A DNA stretch of 53,319 nt from an uncultured Clostridia bacterium (GCA_944363035.1 CALVTS010000010.1:1-53319); one strand, 5' to 3'. Shown: positions 7,350-16,635, counted from the first letter of the stretch. Notes: generated by a model not told the origin, from the letters alone. A program made the numbers and translations.

Positions 7350-9213
7350 ACAGGAGATCGTTTCCGCCGTGTTGGAGGACTTCAAGAAGAGGCAGGAAGC
7401 GCGCCGTCCCGTCGAGCTGAATTGGAGGCTCAACATGAACTTTGTCATGGGCAACCAGTTTTCGGAGATATCCGCGCGCGGGGATGTGGAGGAGTACGAC
7501 AGGCAGTACTTCTGGCAATGCCGCGAGGTGTACAACCACATCGCGCCCATCTTGGAGACCCGCCTTTCCAAGCTGGCGAGGGTGAAGGCGAGGGCGAGCG
7601 TACGTCCCGCCACTCCCGACGACGCGGACCGCGCTTCCGCCGAGGTCGCCACCAAGCTGATAAGCGCGGTGTGCGCCGAAAATTCTTTCAGCGCGCTCAT
7701 GAGCGAGGCGAACGTATGGAGCGAGGTGACGGGGTGCGCCTTCTACAAGGTGACCTGGGACACCGAAAAGGGGATGGCGCTCTCTGCGGACGGCAGACTG
7801 AGGGAGGGGGACGTCAGGATAACGGTGTGTCCTCCCTTTGAGATATTCCCCGAGAACATCGCCGTCGCGGAGCTTGATATGCAACCCTCCGTCATGCACG
7901 TCAAGGTGATGGGCAGCGAGGATGTCTACCGCATCTGGAAAAAGAGGGTGCAGGGCAAGACCCTCAACGTGTTTTCATTTGACAACGCGGACGTGCTCGG
8001 GGGCTTCGGATATCACGCCACCGTCCCGAAGATGGTCGCGGAAGCAAGGGAGGACGCCGTCCTCGTCATAGAGAAATACGAGATGCCGACAGAGGCTCAT
8101 CCCGAGGGCAGGCTCGTCATCGTGGCGGGAGACGCGCTCGTGCACGACGGTCCCTTGCCCTACCTCAACGGAGAGGACGGGAAGAGGGGATATCCCTTTG
8201 CGAAACAGGTCTCGTTGGCGTGCCTGGGGAACTTTTTCGGCTCCTGCGTGGTGGAACGCATCATCCCCGTGCAGAGGGCGTATAACTCCGTCAAAAACCG
8301 CAAGCACGAATTTATGAACCGCATAGCTATGGGGGTGCTCGCGGTGGAGGACGGCAGTGTGGACACCGAGGCTCTGGAAGAGGAGGGGCTCCCTCCCGGG
8401 AAGATATTGGTGTACAGGCAGGGGAGCACGCCTCCCGTCATGCTCGGCGCGGGACAGGTGCCCGCCGAGTTCAGTCGCGAGGAGGAAAAACTCCTGAACG
8501 AGTTCGTCATGATAAGCGGAGTGAGCGAGGTCACCACCTATTCCCAGGTGCCCAGCAACGTCGCTTCGGGACGCGCCATCTCCCTCCTGCTCGAACAGGA
8601 CGACACCCGCATATCCCTCACCGCAGACAGCCTCAGAGAGGCGGTGAAGAGGGTGGGCAAACACATCATCAGGCTGTATAAGCAGTTCTCGTCCGCGCCC
8701 CGCATCAAGAGAGTGACGGGGGAGGGCGGAGAGGTGGAAGTGCTCCGCTTCACCGCAAACGACCTCGCCTCCGAGGATGTGACTTTCGACACCCTCAACG
8801 AGATAGAGGATACGCTTTCTGCGCGCCGCGCGATGGTGTTCGACCTTCTTGACCTCGGGCTGTTCGCGGACGAGAGCGGGGTCATCTCCTCAAGGACGAA
8901 GACCAAACTCCTCGAGATCCTGGGCTTCGGAGGCTGGGAGCAATCCCGCGACGCCGACGAGGCGCACATAGCCAAGGCGGAGAGAGAGAACTTCGAGCTC
9001 GCGACCCGCGACGTCACCCCCGACGTGGTGGACGACCACGCCCTCCACATCGCGGAACACACGAGGCTCTGCGTCTCGGCGCCCTGCGAAAAGGACGAGG
9101 CTTTCCACGAGAGAGTGAGCGCGCACATCAACAAACATAAGGAGCTCGCCGCCCTGAGCGGCGGCGTTTCGGAACTGGAAAAGAGATTGGGAGGTGAGCA
9201 GGATGAAATATAG
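7336..9213 (+). CDS. Phage portal protein (P22-like size)
   Basis: Forms the dodecameric DNA-entry ring at one vertex of the head. The 625-residue length and the N-terminal region (EIVSAVLEDFKKRQ, then a NWRLNMNFVMGNQ segment and YNHIAPILETRLSKL) fit the long portals of P22-like podoviruses rather than the shorter HK97 type. A central RIIPVQRAYNSVKNRKHEF stretch (about 315-335) matches the typical portal stem and clip region. The ATG at 7336 has AAAGGAG 6 bases upstream. The protein appears complete and is followed directly by a scaffold-like gene. Confidence 0.88.
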   Translation: MSKVEQEIVSAVLEDFKKRQEARRPVELNWRLNMNFVMGNQFSEISARGDVEEYDRQYFWQCREVYNHIAPILETRLSKLARVKARASVRPATPDDADRASAEVATKLISAVCAENSFSALMSEANVWSEVTGCAFYKVTWDTEKGMALSADGRLREGDVRITVCPPFEIFPENIAVAELDMQPSVMHVKVMGSEDVYRIWKKRVQGKTLNVFSFDNADVLGGFGYHATVPKMVAEAREDAVLVIEKYEMPTEAHPEGRLVIVAGDALVHDGPLPYLNGEDGKRGYPFAKQVSLACLGNFFGSCVVERIIPVQRAYNSVKNRKHEFMNRIAMGVLAVEDGSVDTEALEEEGLPPGKILVYRQGSTPPVMLGAGQVPAEFSREEEKLLNEFVMISGVSEVTTYSQVPSNVASGRAISLLLEQDDTRISLTADSLREAVKRVGKHIIRLYKQFSSAPRIKRVTGEGGEVEVLRFTANDLASEDVTFDTLNEIEDTLSARRAMVFDLLDLGLFADESGVISSRTKTKLLEILGFGGWEQSRDADEAHIAKAERENFELATRDVTPDVVDDHALHIAEHTRLCVSAPCEKDEAFHERVSAHINKHKELAALSGGVSELEKRLGGEQDEI

Positions 9214-9898
9214 ACCCGAGGAAAAAGAGAGAAAGGACGTCATTGCCGCCGAGGAGAGGGAAAGAGACCTCCCCGCAGAGGAAGCTCCCGCACCCCTCCC
9301 GGAAGAGGACAAAGACAAAGATAAAAACAAAGACAAAACGGGGTCGCTCCCCGAAAAATTCAAAAACCCCGAGGAACTCATGCGCGCCTATCGGGAACTG
9401 GAGAGGGAGTTCACCCGCCGTTCCCAGAGGCTCGCGGAGGCGGAAAAAAGGCTCAGGGAGGCGGAGGCGCCATTCGCGCCCACCCGAGAGGAGTGGAAGG
9501 AGACGGTGGACAAGTTCTTTGAAAAGAACCCTGCCGCTAAACCTTTCGCAGGGGAGATGGCAAGGGAGATGATGAAAGACCCCGCCCTCCGCGCCGGGCG
9601 CAACTGTCTCGGCGACGCGCTGGTGCGGGTGCTCATCTCGGCGCACCGCACCCCCGAGCAACTGATGTCCGACGGACAATTTTTGAAGGAATACGTGCTC
9701 TCTTCCCCCGTCGTCAAGGCGGCGGTGGTGGACGGCTATCTCAAAGGACTGCGCGAAGGACAGCCTCCCGCCGTCATGCGGGACGGAGGACAGTTCGGCG
9801 TGACTCCGAGAAGGTCGCCCAAGAGCATAGAAGAGGCGGGCGAACTCTTTTTGAAAGACGCCGCCACGGAGCGATCCGCGTCGGCGATCATCAAATGA
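9203..9898 (+). CDS. Capsid scaffolding-like protein
   Basis: A 231-residue, highly charged protein. The N-terminal third is Glu/Lys/Asp-rich and low in complexity, followed by SLPEKFKNPEELMRAYREL and a heptad-rich helix, then a helical C-terminal part with a short basic end. The position between portal and major capsid, the charge and the predicted helices fit an internal scaffold that directs head assembly and is removed before packaging. I chose ATG 9203 because GGGAGG sits 8 bases before it; the GTG at 9194 overlaps that site. It overlaps the portal gene by 11 bases. Confidence 0.8.
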   Translation: MKYRPEEKERKDVIAAEERERDLPAEEAPAPLPEEDKDKDKNKDKTGSLPEKFKNPEELMRAYRELEREFTRRSQRLAEAEKRLREAEAPFAPTREEWKETVDKFFEKNPAAKPFAGEMAREMMKDPALRAGRNCLGDALVRVLISAHRTPEQLMSDGQFLKEYVLSSPVVKAAVVDGYLKGLREGQPPAVMRDGGQFGVTPRRSPKSIEEAGELFLKDAATERSASAIIK

Positions 9899-9910
9899 AA
9901 GGAGAATGAT

Positions 9911-11305
9911 ATGGTCACACTCAGCAATGCGGATAAAGCATTAAAGACATTTTATCTCGGCGTTTTGGCAGATCAACTCAATGTAGGGGTGAATCCTCTG
10001 CTTGCGAAGATAGGTCAGACGGGCGCGGACGTCTGGGGCAAGGAAGTGAGGAAACTCGCCCCCTACGGCATCAACGGCGGCGTGGGCTCCGGCAGCGAGA
10101 CGGATCCCCTCCCCGCGAGCGGAGGCAACAATTACGCCCAGTTCACCCTCACTCTCAAAAACCTTTTCGGCAGGATAGAGATCTCCGACAAGGCGGTGAG
10201 GGCTTCCCAAAACAGCGCGGGCGCGTTCGTCAATCTGCTCAACGCCGAAATGGACGGGCTCCTGAAAGCCAGCAAATTCAACTTCGGACGTATGCTGTAC
10301 GGCGACGGGAGCGGGCTCATCGCCACCACCGTGGCGAACGCCGCCTCCTCCAACGACACCGTGACGGTGGACAGCGTGAGAGCGCTCATGGAGGGCATGA
10401 CCGTGGACGTCTACACTTCCTCGGATGTCAAGGACACCGCTCTCAGCGGCGCGCGCATCCTCTCCATCGACCGCGATTCCAGAAACGTGAAGCTCAGCCT
10501 TTCCGCCTCCTCCAAAGTCGGCGCGGGCTACAAGCTCTACGTCCAGGGTTCCAAGGGCAACGAACTCACGGGGCTGGAAGCGATATTCGGCGATTCGGAC
10601 ACCATATACGGGCTCACCCGCGCGGATTACAGCTTCCTGCGTCCCTATGTCAAGAACATTTCGGGCAAGGTGTCCCCTGGCGCGATACAGTCCGCGATAG
10701 ACGTCATAGAGGAGGTCGCGGGCGGCACGGTGGATTTCATCGTCGCCTCCTTCGACGCCAGGAGACAGTATGTGGACTTCCTCACCGAAAACCGCACCAA
10801 CCTCGACTATATGAATCTGGACGGCGGCTATAAGGCGCTCTCCTATGCGGGCGTCCCCTTCGTCGCGGACAGATTCGTTGCGGAGGGCACGGTGTATCTG
10901 CTCAACTCCGAGGACTTCAAACTCCATCAGCTCTGCGATTGGAGATGGCTGGAAGGGGAGAGCGGCAGCGTCCTGCATCAGATCCCCGGCAAAGCGTCGT
11001 ACAGCGCCACGCTGGTTAAGTACGCCGACCTGCTCTGCGCCCGTCCCATGGGGCAGGCGAAGCTGGTCTTTGACGGTTCTTCCTCCTCGGGCGGGAGCGA
11101 GGTGTCTTACTACACCGTCCAGTTCGACAGCAACGGCGGGACCCAGGTGGACTCTCAGATAGTGCTCCCCGGCGGCAAGGCGGTGGAACCCGAAGACCCC
11201 ACCAGCTCCTCTGCCGCTTTCGCGGGATGGAAGCTCGGAGACGATTACTACGACTTCGACACTCCCGTCAACTCCGACATCACCCTTGTCGCGCATTGGA
11301 TGTGA
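9911..11305 (+). CDS. Major capsid protein with C-terminal InlB-type repeat
   Basis: Main shell protein, 464 residues. Residues 1-395 look like an HK97-fold coat protein of the P22-like group: an N-terminal arm, LFGRIEISDKAVRAS near 95, MYGDGSG-like LYGDGSG near 130, then the C-terminal core SFDARRQYVDFL, NLDGGYKALSYAGVPFVADR and QLCDWRWLEGE. The last 65 or so residues (from about 398) are different: YYTVQFDSNGG, a Pro/Gly linker, FAGW and a final TLVAHWM. This is the InlB B-repeat/Flg_new pattern of bacterial surface proteins. It probably protrudes from the capsid. The ATG at 9911 follows AAAGGAG. Confidence 0.92.
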   Translation: MVTLSNADKALKTFYLGVLADQLNVGVNPLLAKIGQTGADVWGKEVRKLAPYGINGGVGSGSETDPLPASGGNNYAQFTLTLKNLFGRIEISDKAVRASQNSAGAFVNLLNAEMDGLLKASKFNFGRMLYGDGSGLIATTVANAASSNDTVTVDSVRALMEGMTVDVYTSSDVKDTALSGARILSIDRDSRNVKLSLSASSKVGAGYKLYVQGSKGNELTGLEAIFGDSDTIYGLTRADYSFLRPYVKNISGKVSPGAIQSAIDVIEEVAGGTVDFIVASFDARRQYVDFLTENRTNLDYMNLDGGYKALSYAGVPFVADRFVAEGTVYLLNSEDFKLHQLCDWRWLEGESGSVLHQIPGKASYSATLVKYADLLCARPMGQAKLVFDGSSSSGGSEVSYYTVQFDSNGGTQVDSQIVLPGGKAVEPEDPTSSSAAFAGWKLGDDYYDFDTPVNSDITLVAHWM

Positions 11306-11625
11306 GAGCAGAACTTATCCCCGTATCCCGCGATCTCTATTCCGTCTCCGAGAGACTGAAAGAGATAGACGAGAGATACGAATTGTTTTATAACGTAAGA
11401 CTCGGCAGATACGAGATCTACGCGTCGGGCGCACTGCAACTGACGGTGCCCCGCGGGGAGCTGGACGCGCGCGTTTTGGCGCGCGTCCGCGAGACCCGCA
11501 TCGAAAGGGCGGAAAAGGTGCTGGACGAGATAGAACGCGCCTGCGCCGCCGCCCGAAGAGCCGCCGAAAAACTAGCCCTCGAAAGGGCGGAAGAGGCGCT
11601 CGAACAGGAGGGATCATGTTGGTGA
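11302..11625 (+). CDS. Small helical head protein
   Basis: Unrecognised 107-residue protein. It starts at GTG 11302, overlapping the capsid stop codon (TGA 11303-11305), so translation is probably coupled. The first half (ERLKEIDERYELFYNVRLG, then a short beta segment GRYEIYASGALQLTVP) may bind or cap; the second half is a long Glu/Arg/Ala-rich helix ending EQEGSCW. A protein of this kind after the coat gene could be a head-completion or decoration factor, which is inference only. Confidence 0.7.
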   Translation: MRAELIPVSRDLYSVSERLKEIDERYELFYNVRLGRYEIYASGALQLTVPRGELDARVLARVRETRIERAEKVLDEIERACAAARRAAEKLALERAEEALEQEGSCW

Positions 11626-12161
11626 AAGACGTTCTCGGCGAATGTCTCGCAAAAATGGGCAGAGAGGATTTCCTCTCCGAGAGTTCGCTGTCAGATGAGG
11701 ATGCGAAACTCCGCGACAGACTTCTCGCCGCCCTTAACATCGCATATCGGGAGGCGGTGACAGAGTTCATCCCCCTCTATCACGAGGAGGAGGTGACCGT
11801 CTCGGAGGGAGAGGCGGACCCATCCGCGCTCTCCAAACGCATACTGTATCCCGTGACCCTCTCCTTCGCGGGGGAGAGGCATAAGGTGTGGATACGCGCT
11901 GGCAGGCTCCGCTCAGACCGCGACGGGAAGGGGACGCTCCGTTACGCCTACCTCCCCGAGGAGCTCCCTCTCGACGGGGAGATAGAGGATATGAGGGTGA
12001 CCCCATCCGCGCTCTCGGACGGGACTCTTGCAGAGTTCTATCTCGCGGACAAGGTGTTCGACCTCGCGGAGGCTTACGACGCCTCCTTCCGCGACGCGAT
12101 GAGGGCGGTGAGATATAAGGGCAGACCCCTCCGCCTCGGCGCGGGGAGGTGGTCGGAATGA
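11616..12161 (+). CDS. Head-tail connector / P22 gp4-like accessory factor
   Basis: A 181-residue protein, close in length to P22 gp4 (about 166). The N-terminus is helical (VKDVLGECLAKMGRED, then LLAALNIAYREAVTEF), as in adaptor proteins that dock under the portal, followed by a beta-rich part with repeated TPSALSDGTLAEFYLADKVFDLAEAYD. In P22-like heads gp4 and gp10 plug and extend the portal, and here the next gene looks gp10-like. The assignment rests on size, order and helical pattern. It overlaps both neighbours by 4-10 bases. Confidence 0.6.
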   Translation: MLVKDVLGECLAKMGREDFLSESSLSDEDAKLRDRLLAALNIAYREAVTEFIPLYHEEEVTVSEGEADPSALSKRILYPVTLSFAGERHKVWIRAGRLRSDRDGKGTLRYAYLPEELPLDGEIEDMRVTPSALSDGTLAEFYLADKVFDLAEAYDASFRDAMRAVRYKGRPLRLGAGRWSE

Positions 12162-13597
12162 AGAGGGTGCCCGTGCATTCCCGCACTCTGCGCGCGGGAT
12201 TCAAAGGTATGCGCTCCTCGGTGGACGAGAGCGTGATGGATTGGGACTATTCTCCTGCCGTGCTCAACTACCGCATAAAAAACGGGGTGCTGACGGGGGA
12301 GCTCGGGTTGGTCGCGGCGCGGGGGTTCCACCCCACCGTCCCCGAGATGAGACACGACTATCCCGCCCTGCCCGACGGAGCGTCCGTCAAAGGGATATTC
12401 CATTACCGCAGACGGTATCAGGGAAATTACGACGACAGGCTGGTCATACAGACGACGACGGGCGCGCTGTATTATACTGCGGTATTCGCCACGGACACCT
12501 GGCACGCGATCTCGGGATATACCCTCACGGGAGACGCCACGGCGGTGAGCTACAACTACGGCGGCAAGGACGTGCTCCTGATGAGTTCGCCGTCGAGCGC
12601 CTTCGCGGTGCTGGACGACGCCTCCGTGAAACAGGTGACCTCCGCGCCCCGCTTTTCCTCGGTGACCGTGCACAACGAGAGGGTGTACGGCACCCTCAAC
12701 GGAGAGAGCAATCAGCTCTGGTTCTCGGACGACTTCGACCCCGAGAACTGGACGGTGTCGGCAGAGGAGGGCGGGTATATCTCCTTTGCGGACGAGTGCG
12801 GAGACGCGCTCATGAGCGTGTCCTTCCTGGGGTATCTTTATATCTTCCGCGAGCACGGCATATACCGCCTCACCGCCTATGGCGACCAGGGGGAGTTTAT
12901 GCTGAAAAAGCTGTTTACCGCTACGGGACGTATATATAAAGATACGATAGCGTTGTGCGGCGACAGGATAATGTTTCTGACCGACGAGGGAGTTTTCTCC
13001 TTTGACGGCTACAACGCGACCCCCGCTATGAGGGAATTGCCGAAGGTGTTTTATCCCTCCTATTCCGCCGCGGCGTACCATGACGGAGCGTACTGGCTGG
13101 CGTGCACGCTGTCCGTCGCGGAGTTGGAGGGAGGGCTGTACACCGCAAACAACGCGCTCGCGCGTTTGGACATCCGCGAGGGGGAGATATCACTTTTGGC
13201 GGGATACGACGTGACCGCTCTTTGCGCCGTGCGCTCGCATACCGCGGCGGACGTCGTGACCGCGGTCGTGACGGCGGACGGGTGCAGGCTCGCATCCCTT
13301 TCCGAAAACGGAGGGGTGTTCGGCGTCGCGACGCCCAAGATATACCGCACCCCCTTCAACGACCTCTCCTCATCCGCGTTCAAGACGGTGAGGGAGGTCA
13401 CTCTCACCACGCGTTATGACGCGGAACTCAGGGTGAGGACGGATGAGGAAACTCATGTGTACGCGCTCGCGGGGGCGGATCGTCCGCAGACGGTATTCGT
13501 GGGCAAGAGCGGCAAGAAGATAGGTTTGGAGCTCCGCTCCTCGACGGGACTGTGCCACATAACGCCTCCCGTCGTGAAACTCGACATTACGGCATGA
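12158..13597 (+). CDS. Propeller-like tail hub / DNA-stabilisation protein (gp10-like)
   Basis: A 479-residue, beta-rich protein with several blade-like repeats, for example SSVTVHNERVYGTLNG and NQLWFSDDFDPENW near residue 185, then GYLYIFREHGIYRLT and DRIMFLTDEGVFSFDGY. P22 gp10, which seals packaged DNA under the portal, has about the same size (472) and position. A fusion-free, tailspike-free version would close the head. The ATG at 12158 overlaps the previous stop as ATGA and has GGGAGG 8 bases upstream; the GTG at 12149 lacks support. Confidence 0.65.
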   Translation: MKRVPVHSRTLRAGFKGMRSSVDESVMDWDYSPAVLNYRIKNGVLTGELGLVAARGFHPTVPEMRHDYPALPDGASVKGIFHYRRRYQGNYDDRLVIQTTTGALYYTAVFATDTWHAISGYTLTGDATAVSYNYGGKDVLLMSSPSSAFAVLDDASVKQVTSAPRFSSVTVHNERVYGTLNGESNQLWFSDDFDPENWTVSAEEGGYISFADECGDALMSVSFLGYLYIFREHGIYRLTAYGDQGEFMLKKLFTATGRIYKDTIALCGDRIMFLTDEGVFSFDGYNATPAMRELPKVFYPSYSAAAYHDGAYWLACTLSVAELEGGLYTANNALARLDIREGEISLLAGYDVTALCAVRSHTAADVVTAVVTADGCRLASLSENGGVFGVATPKIYRTPFNDLSSSAFKTVREVTLTTRYDAELRVRTDEETHVYALAGADRPQTVFVGKSGKKIGLELRSSTGLCHITPPVVKLDITA

Positions 13598-13604
13598 GGT
13601 GGAT

Positions 13605-13706
13605 ATGAACATCAACGAATTGGCGGCGCTCGTGGAAGAATTGTCTTTCAGGGTGCAGAGACTGGAAAAACAGGTGGCGGAACTCTCCGCCGCATCCGCC
13701 GAGTGA
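13605..13706 (+). CDS. 33-residue coiled-coil peptide
   Basis: A very small frame, MNINELAALVEELSF and so on, ending SAASAE. Leu/Val/Ala heptads and Glu/Arg/Lys flanks predict one coiled-coil helix. It lies 7 bases after the hub gene and 21 before the next gene, with GAGGTGGAT just upstream as ribosome site, and its codon use matches the operon. It may pair with the long coiled-coil protein that follows or form a needle-like trimer; neither is proven. Confidence 0.6.
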   Translation: MNINELAALVEELSFRVQRLEKQVAELSAASAE

Positions 13707-13727
13707 GGGCGGAAAAGGGAGGTGTGT

Positions 13728-14750
13728 ATGGCATCCTTTTGGGATGAATTGAAGGACGCGTTCAAGACGGACAGTCAACGCGAGGAGGAGAGGAGACAGG
13801 AGCTCGCGGACGCTCTCGAAGCGGAAAAGGAGATCACCGCCGAGCTCGCCGCGCTGGACAAGGAGTATCGCGACTCCCTCCCGCAGGAGCCCGAGCCCGA
13901 TCTCGACAAGCTGTTCCCCGAGAGCCTGGGGCTGGAAAAGGTGGAGCACGTCCCCGAGACGGACGAGGAGCTTTCGGCGCGTGCCGAAGCGGACGTGAAC
14001 GCCGAGAAGGATAAAGAGAGCGGCAAGCTGGAGAGAGGGTACGCCGCAGAAGAGAGCGCGCTCGGGAAAAGGGCGCGGGAGGCGGAAAGCGATTATCTCT
14101 CCGCGCGCGACGAGCTGGGAGAACTCTATGACGAACTGGTGCGGGAGGCGGGACGCAACGCCATCCGCAGGGGAGTCGCGAGGGGGAGCATACTCTCCTC
14201 CGAAAAACAGGCGATCTCCGCCGACAGATCCCGCGCGGAGGCGGCGAACAGGAGCGCATACGACGCGGATATCGCCGAGATATCCTCCTCCTTGCAGGCG
14301 CTGAGGCGGGAGCAGGACGCGGCTTTCGAGGAGTTGGATCTCAAATATGCCGCAGAGCTCGAAGAGCGTATCGCCGAGCTCAAAAAGGAGAGGGACGAGA
14401 CCGCTCAAAAATATGCGGAGTACAACAACGAGGTCGCTCAAAAGGAACAGAGTTACGCCGTCAAAAGAGAGGAGGACATCGCAGAGTTTCTCAAAGACCG
14501 TGAGAAGGAGAGGCTGGAACGCGAAGAGGAGATCCGCCGCGAAGAGGCGGCGCACGGCTATACCGGGGAAAAACAGGAGAATTACGCGAAACGCTATGAC
14601 ATCGCGTTCGAGTTTTATTCCTCCCTTTCTCCCGACATCGCCGCAGACGCTCTTGCGGCCTCTCCGAGCATGAAGTACTATCTGGGCAACTACTACGACA
14701 AACTCATGACCGCCCTCAAAGGAGAGGGAGGCACGGACAGGTACTATTGA
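13728..14750 (+). CDS. Long coiled-coil phage structural protein
   Basis: A 340-residue protein that begins MASFWDELKDAFKTD, is Glu/Lys/Arg/Ala-rich in heptads over most of its length, and ends with a short hydrophobic ANYYDK-like segment. It may be an internal (ejection) protein, a needle, or a chaperone-like tail factor; sequence alone does not decide. The ATG at 13728 has GGGAGG 5 bases before it. It is the last gene of the cassette and is followed by a strong terminator. No tail fibre, lysin or holin follows. Confidence 0.7.
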   Translation: MASFWDELKDAFKTDSQREEERRQELADALEAEKEITAELAALDKEYRDSLPQEPEPDLDKLFPESLGLEKVEHVPETDEELSARAEADVNAEKDKESGKLERGYAAEESALGKRAREAESDYLSARDELGELYDELVREAGRNAIRRGVARGSILSSEKQAISADRSRAEAANRSAYDADIAEISSSLQALRREQDAAFEELDLKYAAELEERIAELKKERDETAQKYAEYNNEVAQKEQSYAVKREEDIAEFLKDREKERLEREEEIRREEAAHGYTGEKQENYAKRYDIAFEFYSSLSPDIAADALAASPSMKYYLGNYYDKLMTALKGEGGTDRYY

Positions 14751-14837
14751 CAGGTAAGGAACGCGCTCATTCCGTTCCGGCACGGGAGAAAACAGAGTGC
14801 GCAAAAGGCGCGCGTCTCGCTTTTTTGCAAGCAAAAA

Positions 14838-14864
14838 GACCTCCGCACGGAGCGGAGGTCTTTT
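14838..14864. terminator. Bidirectional terminator between capsid operon and pot operon
   Basis: A nine-base perfect stem, GACCTCCGC (14838-14846) and GCGGAGGTC (14852-14860), around ACGGA, with TTTT to the right and AAAAA to the left. It ends the plus-strand capsid operon and, on the other strand, potD. Confidence 0.9.
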
Positions 14865-14880
14865 CCCATGTTTTGAAGAT

Positions 14881-16635
14881 TCATGACGAGGAGGGCTCTC
14901 CGCCGTCGGTATCCTCCGCAGAGGGAGGCTCCGAGCTCTTCGCCGTCCTGCGGGGGCGGACTTTAAGAGCTTCCTTTATGAAGTACGCGGCGAGTATCGC
15001 TCCCACGAAGAGGAGGATGGCGAAGAGGCACCACCACAGCGAGGCGGGGACTCCGCCGCCCGCTTTTGCGCGCTGCCACATATTGACCACGGCCTCGTTC
15101 GCCGCGCCGTAGTCCTGCATGACGCCGAGGTTTTCGGTGATCTCGGGATATCTGCCCTCGTCGTCGTAAAAGAGGGAGATGGAATCCGGGCAAACGATAT
15201 AGTCCTCATCCAGCGGATAGGAGTCCATTCCTTCGGGGAGATGGGCGGCGATGTCGGCGGGGAGGAGATAGTATCCCTCCTCGTCCGTTTGCAGGGAGAG
15301 GGGGGTGAGCGCGCTCTCGTCGGGCTCTATCTCCCTCCCGAAGAGGTCCAGCCAGTAGCCTTCTCCCTCCACCCATTCGAAGTGGAACGCGAGCTGTCCG
15401 TCGGCGTCCGTCCAGACGGAGCACTCCTCCTCGTTGGCGTACCACAGATACTCCACATCGAGGAGCGCCTGCGCCGCGCCGTTGTCGTAGCGCATGAGTT
15501 CCTGATCCACCGCCGAGGTGTAGCCTATATAGCCCGAGTTACGCGCGCCCGCTTCGGGGGAGCACATATAGTCGATGAACATCATCGCCGCGAGTTTGCT
15601 GTCCGAATTTTTGAGCACCGCCCAGCCGTCATACCAGATGTTGCTCTTTTCGGGGACGTAGTAGCCGAGCTGATAGGTGTCGGTGTCCTCGTAATATTCG
15701 CTCTCTTCCACCGCCCACAGCGCGTCTCCGCTCCACGCGAGGTCAAGATAGACTATCTCGTTGATCATGTCGTCCTTGCCGAAGTCCACTTCGTAGCCCG
15801 AGATGCGCTCGCGCTGAGAGGTGAGCAGTTCTTCCGCTTTCGCGACGAGGGGAGCGTCCGTGCAGTTGATGAGCTCGTTGACGGTGAGTTCGTCAAAGGG
15901 TTTGCCGTAGGTCTCGCTCACTTCGTCGGGGAGCAGGTCGTATTCCTCCATATAGAACACCACCGCCGCGAAGCTGTCCCGCACGCTGTCCTTCATCAGG
16001 ATCATGTTTTCCAGCTCGGGATTGTCACTCTCATTCCAGAGCATACCCCAGCCGTACTCTTCGAGCTCTTTTTCCGAGATCACCTTGGTGTTGTAAAGCA
16101 ATCCCAGAGTGCCCCACATATACGGCACCATATAGTCGCGCATATCCAGGACTTTGCCGCCTATCTCCATCGCGCCGAAGGTCTCGCCTATCTTGCCGAG
16201 GACGGTGGCGTTGATGTTGCCCGAATGCGTCGAATCGCTCATGTTGTCGAACGCGCCGGGGTAGTCCTTTGAGAACTTTTCGGCAAGCTCTTTCTGGTTT
16301 GCGAGGAGCCCCGCGCGCATCAGCTTTTCAATGGCGTACTCGCTGGGGCACACGACGTCCACCGCCGTCTCCCCGCGCATGACCTGGGTGAGCATGGTCT
16401 CGTTGGTGTCAAAGGTGCTGTAAGTGATGTCCAGCTTCCTTCCGGTCACCTCGCGGTAGTATGCCGCAAACTCGTCCAGGATGCCCGTGTCGATATAATC
16501 TTCCCAGTTGTAGATCACCAGGGTGTCCGCGCCGCCGCTCACTATCCCGCCGCCCGAAGTGTTGCACGCCGCAAGAGCGGGAGCAAGGGCGCAGACGACT
16601 ATGAGCGCAAGGATGACGAGAGCTTTCTTTTTCAT
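14881..16635 (-). CDS. potD: Spermidine/putrescine-type substrate-binding lipoprotein with C-terminal TM
   Basis: Captures polyamine outside the membrane for the PotBC permease. The 584 residues begin with a lipoprotein signal ending ALAAC, then the PotD-like opening VIYNWEDYIDTGILDEF. The binding-protein fold runs to about residue 345; the family is usually about 350 residues. An extra acidic, Tyr/Trp-rich region of roughly 170 residues follows, then a transmembrane helix (SLWWCLFAILLFVGAILAAY, about 525-545) and a Ser/Pro/Glu tail. Double anchoring may tether it to the permease. It overlaps potC by 4 bases. The start at 16635 has GGAGGGCG upstream. Confidence 0.9.
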   Translation of the reverse strand: MKKKALVILALIVVCALAPALAACNTSGGGIVSGGADTLVIYNWEDYIDTGILDEFAAYYREVTGRKLDITYSTFDTNETMLTQVMRGETAVDVVCPSEYAIEKLMRAGLLANQKELAEKFSKDYPGAFDNMSDSTHSGNINATVLGKIGETFGAMEIGGKVLDMRDYMVPYMWGTLGLLYNTKVISEKELEEYGWGMLWNESDNPELENMILMKDSVRDSFAAVVFYMEEYDLLPDEVSETYGKPFDELTVNELINCTDAPLVAKAEELLTSQRERISGYEVDFGKDDMINEIVYLDLAWSGDALWAVEESEYYEDTDTYQLGYYVPEKSNIWYDGWAVLKNSDSKLAAMMFIDYMCSPEAGARNSGYIGYTSAVDQELMRYDNGAAQALLDVEYLWYANEEECSVWTDADGQLAFHFEWVEGEGYWLDLFGREIEPDESALTPLSLQTDEEGYYLLPADIAAHLPEGMDSYPLDEDYIVCPDSISLFYDDEGRYPEITENLGVMQDYGAANEAVVNMWQRAKAGGGVPASLWWCLFAILLFVGAILAAYFIKEALKVRPRRTAKSSEPPSAEDTDGGEPSSS

